DNA from: Anaerostipes faecalis
Lineage (GTDB): Bacteria; Bacillota; Clostridia; Lachnospirales; Lachnospiraceae
Length of the DNA: 64,000 nt
Reading direction: 5' to 3'
Assembly: GCF_018982945.1 (NCBI RefSeq)
Contig: NZ_JABRXE010000005.1
Location: 111,891 to 175,890, forward strand
Shown: positions 60,458-64,000 of the stretch, piece by piece
How the letters are laid out: each line of letters starts with the position of its first letter
How positions within the stretch are numbered: the stretch's first letter is position 1
Made by a program: the position numbers and the translations under genes
Notes under the pieces: generated by a model
Told to the model about the DNA's origin: nothing
The model's input: only the letters and a program-made list of their open reading frames with translations
Database searches by the model: none

Positions 60458-61896
60458 TATCTGGCACCTCCATCCTTCGTTTCTCCTGTAATAATATCTG
60501 TTCCCAATCGATCCTGTGGCACATCTTTCAATGGAATATTTAATTCTCTGGAGATGATTTCCTGTACTTTTGGTCCACAGAAACCACCCTGGCATCTACC
60601 CATACCTGCATTACATCTTCTCTTAACAGCATCAATGGAAGTTGCAGGAATCGGACGATGGATTGCGTCAACGATTTCTCCTTCTGTAACTGTTTCACAA
60701 CGGCAAATGATCTTTCCATATAAAGGATTTTCTTTTACTAATTCTGCACGTTTTTCATGGCTTAAATGTTTGAAACGATTTACTTTTCTTGTATCTACAA
60801 TATCATTTTTCTCTTCCAGTACAAGCCCGGTATCAGCAAGCATTTTTACAACATCCAATGCAATCGCTGTTGCAGATGATAATCCTGGAGATTCCATTCC
60901 TCCGATATTGATGAATCCCTTGTTTTTCTTATCTTCATAAATCTGAAAATCATGTTTTTTTGTTCTTGCACGAACACCTGCAAAATTACGAATGGATTCT
61001 CTGAAGTTAATTCCTGGCACGGATTTTAATGCTGTATTTTTTACAAAACTAAGTCCGCTGCCTGTTGTTGATGTATCATCTCCAGCAGATGGCTGGGAAT
61101 CAGGACCTACAATTAAGTTTCCATGTACTGTAGGTGAGACTAAAACTCCCTTACCTTTTTCATTTGGACACTGAAAAATAACATGATTTACCAGATTTCC
61201 CTGACTCTTATCTAATAAGTAATACTCACCTTTGTTTGGAGTAATTTCAAACGTCTTTTCATTTATCAGTTCATTAACTTTATCTGCAAAAACTCCCGCT
61301 GCATTACAGATATATTTTGCTTCGATCATTCCATTGTTTGTTTCAATCTGATATGCATCATCTTTCTTTTCGATTCCAGTCACTTCTGTGTTTAATTTAA
61401 TGTCTACTCCATTTTCTACTGCTGTCTCTGCAAGTGCAATTGCCAGTTCCCATGGACTGACAATACCGACATTTGGTGATAACAATGCTGCAACTGCATT
61501 ATCTGATATGTTTGGTTCTTCTTTATGAAGTTTTTCTTTATCCCAGATTTCCATATGAGGAACACCATTTTGGGCACCGCGCTCTTTTAACTCTTCTAAA
61601 GTTTTCTTTTCTTCTTCACTAAAAGCTACAACCAAAGCTCCAATCTGTTTAAATGGTACATCCAGCTTTTGACAAAGTTCTTTCGTATAAACATTTCCTT
61701 TAATATTGTACTTTGCCATTAAAGTTCCCGGTTTTGGATCGTATCCTCCATGGATAATTGCACTGTTTGCTTTTGTGGTTCCTACAGAAACATCATTTTC
61801 CTTCTCGATCACTATTGCATTGATGTTATATTTTCCAAGTTCGTATGCGATTGAACAGCCTGTGATTCCTGCACCGATAATTGCTACATCATACAC
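60457..61896 (-). CDS. GlpA-like FAD-dependent dehydrogenase with [2Fe-2S] C-terminus
   Basis: A 479-aa protein. FAD motif YDVAIIGAGITGCSIAYELG, followed by the DAO core (TTKANSAIIHGGYDPKPGTL, SPWELAIALAETAVENGVDI, FINIGGMESPGLSSATAIAL). The C-terminal ~75 residues form a BFD-like [2Fe-2S] domain: GKIICRCETVTEGEIVDAIH, KRRCNAGMGRCQGGFCGPKV. Anaerobic G3P dehydrogenases and related polyol dehydrogenases have this order. It is the first gene of a four-gene operon, downstream of a good promoter, next to a LacI-type gene. Confidence 0.92.
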   Translation of the reverse strand: MYDVAIIGAGITGCSIAYELGKYNINAIVIEKENDVSVGTTKANSAIIHGGYDPKPGTLMAKYNIKGNVYTKELCQKLDVPFKQIGALVVAFSEEEKKTLEELKERGAQNGVPHMEIWDKEKLHKEEPNISDNAVAALLSPNVGIVSPWELAIALAETAVENGVDIKLNTEVTGIEKKDDAYQIETNNGMIEAKYICNAAGVFADKVNELINEKTFEITPNKGEYYLLDKSQGNLVNHVIFQCPNEKGKGVLVSPTVHGNLIVGPDSQPSAGDDTSTTGSGLSFVKNTALKSVPGINFRESIRNFAGVRARTKKHDFQIYEDKKNKGFINIGGMESPGLSSATAIALDVVKMLADTGLVLEEKNDIVDTRKVNRFKHLSHEKRAELVKENPLYGKIICRCETVTEGEIVDAIHRPIPATSIDAVKRRCNAGMGRCQGGFCGPKVQEIISRELNIPLKDVPQDRLGTDIITGETKDGGAR

Positions 61897-61943
61897 TGTT
61901 TTATCCCTCCTGTTTTCATTTACATTTGACTCTTACTGACTTA

Positions 61944-61999
61944 ATCTAATCACACTTTTCCCCTTGTGTCAAACACCGCAAACGCCCATTTTATGCGGT
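61944..61999 (-). promoter_or_regulatory. promoter and dyad of the GlpA-like operon
   Basis: Minus strand: TTGACA (61967-61972), 17-base spacer, TTAGAT (61944-61949). Immediately upstream is an inverted repeat ACCGCA ... TGCGGT (61975-61999), which may bind a regulator. AGGAGGG precedes the start. Confidence 0.65.
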
Positions 62000-62015
62000 T
62001 TTTCTCAATTTTAAA

Positions 62016-62036
62016 TTAATCATTACTTTTGATTAA
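62016..62036. promoter_or_regulatory. inverted repeat in the divergent intergenic region
   Basis: TTAATCA-TTACTTT-TGATTAA, with further TTAATC-type half sites at 62098-62165. The 330-bp gap 61897-62227 is very AT-rich. The half-sites are candidates for binding the LacI-family protein. Confidence 0.5.
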
Positions 62037-62227
62037 CAATGCTTTTAAATACATATTTTTCTGATATTTTTTTCAGAACTGCAGAAACTCTTGAAAAGAT
62101 TATTAATCATTTGTATAATATTATTAATCGAATACAACTTTCAATTAATAATTTCAATTAATCAAAAAAAATCATTCTTTTTTTTTCAATGATTTTTGAA
62201 AAAAACTATAAGAACGGAGGATATATA

Positions 62228-63310
62228 ATGGGAAAAAGAAATAAAGTTACCACAAGAGATATTGCAGAATATTCAGGAGTCTCACAATCTACAGTCTCGA
62301 TGATTTTAAGCAATAAACCTCATGTATCTTTCTCAAAGGATACTATTGATAAAGTAAAAGATGCAGCCAAAGAACTGGGCTATATAAAGCCAGTGAAAGG
62401 ATCAAAAAAGAAAGATACTGCTTTGGCAAAAAGTATTATTGTCATTTGTCCGATTTTATCCAATGGCTACTATTCTATGATTATCCATTCAATTACAGAG
62501 CGGGCAAAAGAATATGGATACACCGTTTTTACTATTTCCACATTAAGAGATGTTTCCAGGGAAGAGCTGTATCTCAATCTGTTATCTGGTTTCGAACTTG
62601 CTGGAGTTATTTCTTTATATCCTCCAACTAAAATTGCTGAAGCCAATGCATTATCCAAACAGGTACCTGTAGTCTCCATCGGTGACAAACCAGAATCCTG
62701 CCGTTTTGATTCTGTTGAACTTGATAGTAAAAAACCTGGTTATATTATTGGCAATTATCTAATATCCCTGGGGCACACACACATAACTTATGTATCAACA
62801 CCAATTCGCGCCAAAGAAATTGGACGAATCCATCGTTTAGAAGGCTTAAAAGCAAGTTTTAAAGACCATGGCATTGATCCTTCACAAATTCAAGTGAAAT
62901 CTCCAACCATGGCTGCCTATGGACGTTATCCCGCAGACAGCTCTGAATATCAAAACGGTTATGATCTTGCTGCACAGTCTTTAGATGAACAAACTCCCTC
63001 TACCGCTTTTGTAGGAAATAATGATATGACTGCTTTTGGAATTATGGCGGCTATTTCAGATTACGGTTATCGCATTCCTTCAGATTATTCTGTTTGCGGT
63101 TTTGATAATATTACTTTATCTTCTATGCCCCAGATTTCCTTGACTACCATAGAACATGCTTCTGTATACAAAGGACGAGAAGCTGTGGATATTATTTATA
63201 AAAAAAATGCCCAAAAGGATAGTCCTTCTAAACACCACTATATTATGCGAATGGAATATGAACCGGAATTAATCGTTCGAAATTCAACTGGAAAGTGTAA
63301 AGTCATATAA
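62228..63310 (+). CDS. LacI-family transcription regulator
   Basis: A 360-aa regulator. N-terminal HTH: VTTRDIAEYSGVSQSTVSMI, LSNKPHVSFSKDTIDKVKDA. The periplasmic-binding-like domain follows (SIIVICPILSNGYYSMIIHS, ISLGHTHITYVSTPIRAKEI, TAFVGNNDMTAFGIMAAISD, DYSVCGFDNITLSSMPQISL). It lies divergent from the GlpA-like operon, so control of that operon by a polyol or sugar phosphate is a fair guess. The start at 62228 has AACGGAGG at seven bases; a longer frame upstream is a shadow. Confidence 0.93.
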   Translation: MGKRNKVTTRDIAEYSGVSQSTVSMILSNKPHVSFSKDTIDKVKDAAKELGYIKPVKGSKKKDTALAKSIIVICPILSNGYYSMIIHSITERAKEYGYTVFTISTLRDVSREELYLNLLSGFELAGVISLYPPTKIAEANALSKQVPVVSIGDKPESCRFDSVELDSKKPGYIIGNYLISLGHTHITYVSTPIRAKEIGRIHRLEGLKASFKDHGIDPSQIQVKSPTMAAYGRYPADSSEYQNGYDLAAQSLDEQTPSTAFVGNNDMTAFGIMAAISDYGYRIPSDYSVCGFDNITLSSMPQISLTTIEHASVYKGREAVDIIYKKNAQKDSPSKHHYIMRMEYEPELIVRNSTGKCKVI

Positions 63311-63360
63311 AATTAAAGCACTAGAACAAATCGAACAAGATTATGTACAAAAAGAAAACA

Positions 63361-63400
63361 AAAAGGTCTGCAATAAATTAATATTATTGCAGACCTTTAA
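63361..63400 (+). terminator. terminator of the LacI-family gene
   Basis: AAAGGTCTGCAATA, a short loop, TATTGCAGACCTTT then AAAA. A 14-bp stem, with T-rich flanks on the minus strand too, so it may also end the tRNA transcript coming from the right. Confidence 0.8.
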
Positions 63401-63402
63401 AA

Positions 63403-63476
<74 letters not shown>

Positions 63477-63526
63477 CCATTTTATGAAATTAAACTGAAC
63501 ACTTAGAATCACTAAGTGTTTAGAAA

Positions 63527-63597
63527 AGGCGCCAACCAGATTTGAACTGGTGATCGGGGAGTTGCAGTCCCATGCCTTACCACTTGGCTATGGCGCC
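63527..63597 (-). tRNA. tRNA-Cys (GCA)
   Basis: A 71-nt cloverleaf: acceptor GGCGCCA/TGGCGCC with U73, anticodon loop CTGCAAC in GGGA/TCCC-type stem, T loop TTCAAAT. A short hairpin AACACTTAG/CTAAGTGTT (63498-63520) separates it from tRNA-fMet. Confidence 0.95.
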
Positions 63598-63632
63598 ACA
63601 TAATAAATTGTATGCTCATATTTCAAAAAATA

Positions 63633-63704
63633 TGACTCCAACGGGATTTGAACCCGTGTTACCGCCGTGAAAGGGCGGTGTCTTAACCACTTGACCATGG
63701 AGCC
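63633..63704 (-). tRNA. tRNA-Glu (UUC)
   Basis: A 72-nt cloverleaf: acceptor GGCTCCA/TGGAGTC with A73, anticodon loop CTTTCAC in CCGCC/GGCGG, T loop TTCAAAT. Confidence 0.95.
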
Positions 63705-63758
63705 TTTTTTCTGACCGCTTCACGGCCTTCTTTTCCTGATACCTCCCGGTATCTTGAC

Positions 63759-63831
63759 CTCCCCGAGCCGGGCTCGAACCAGCGACAGCACGGTTAACAG
63801 CCGTGTGCTCTACCAACTGAGCTATCGAGGA
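63759..63831 (-). tRNA. tRNA-Asn (GUU)
   Basis: A 73-nt cloverleaf: acceptor TCCTCGA/TCGGGGA with G73, anticodon loop CTGTTAA in CACGG/CCGTG, T loop TTCGAGC. It is the first tRNA after the 23S rRNA gene. Confidence 0.95.
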
Positions 63832-63900
63832 TCATCAGGCTTGTGCCTTCAAAACATCATACAAGATCTCTTACAAGTCATCCCTCACTCTGCCTTCTCT

Positions 63901-64000
63901 GGTTAAAGCCTCGACCGATTAGTAACAGTCAGCTCCATGTATTGCTACACTTCCACCTCTGCCCTATCAACCTCGTAGTCTTCAAGGGGTCTTACTACCT
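63901..64000 (-). rRNA. 23S rRNA, 3' end (partial)
   Basis: The minus strand reads TAAGACCCCTTGAAGACTAC, GAGGTTGATAGGGCAGAGGT, and ends AATCGGTCGAGGCTTTAACC, the conserved 3' end of bacterial 23S rRNA (helices 98-101 and the end paired to the 5' end). The gene runs off the right edge. tRNA-Asn follows 70 bases after its end; no 5S gene lies between. Confidence 0.93.

Noticed and set aside
63616-63816. A 66-aa frame on the minus strand (HGQVVKTPPFHGGNTGSNPV)
   Set aside because: It runs through the tRNA-Glu and tRNA-Asn genes; such frames are a common false gene in tRNA clusters.

Overview
The window looks like the chromosome of a low-GC Gram-positive gut anaerobe of the Lachnospiraceae/Clostridia type. 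The evidence is protein style (MutS2, YhaM-like HD exonuclease, Ppk1, a heterodimeric ABC exporter, DUF1667), AGGAGG ribosome-binding sites and TTGACA/TATAAT promoters. Species cannot be read from the sequence. Roughly 1-41.4 kb is accessory DNA transcribed leftward (minus strand). The rest is ordinary chromosome, ending in a tRNA cluster and the 3' end of a 23S rRNA gene.

Prophage, 1-31 kb. Read leftward, it starts with a structured leader, a sigma-like HTH protein, an Ant-type antirepressor, a DUF4406-like protein, a primase-helicase, a VRR-NUC nuclease and an SNF2 helicase, then an ArpU/RinA-like late regulator. Next come a hairpin terminator and the late genes: HNH endonuclease, candidate cos site and small terminase. 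A DNA-modification cassette (short SAM synthetase, ParB-MTase fusion, C5-cytosine MTase) and small conserved genes separate the small from the large terminase. HK97-type head genes, head-tail joining genes and a siphovirus tail follow, including a -1 frameshifted gpG/gpGT chaperone. A SymE-like toxin gene lies antisense in the head region. Lysis genes and integrase are not in the window; they would lie to the left if the phage is complete. A ~100-bp inverted-repeat element with compensatory arm changes occurs three times in prophage gene gaps.

Regulation and defence block, 31-41.4 kb. A noncoding stretch rich in hairpins precedes a coiled-coil XRE regulator and a large ImmA/IrrE-type metalloprotease with a C-terminal HTH. 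Next to these is an operon of small XRE controller, two cytosine MTases, a McrB-like AAA+ protein and a PD-(D/E)xK nuclease. This is the gene order of the LlaJI restriction-modification systems. A 34-codon remnant of a second copy of the nuclease gene lies just beyond it.

Chromosome, 41.8-64 kb. ppk1, a YhaM-like exonuclease and rlmD form a leftward group; the accessory DNA begins immediately after rlmD, a plausible attachment gene. mutS2 runs rightward. Leftward again are asnS, a DUF6145-like gene, yqeY and an isochorismatase-family hydrolase, and a GGDEF protein with a PPC-domain protein. A MarR gene with a palindromic operator leads a two-gene ABC exporter with one degenerate ATPase site. 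A GlpA-like dehydrogenase, an FAD reductase, a DUF1667 protein and a divergent GpsA-like protein form an operon divergent from a LacI-family regulator. The window closes with tRNA-fMet, Cys, Glu, Asn and the 23S rRNA 3' end, with no 5S gene between or after them.
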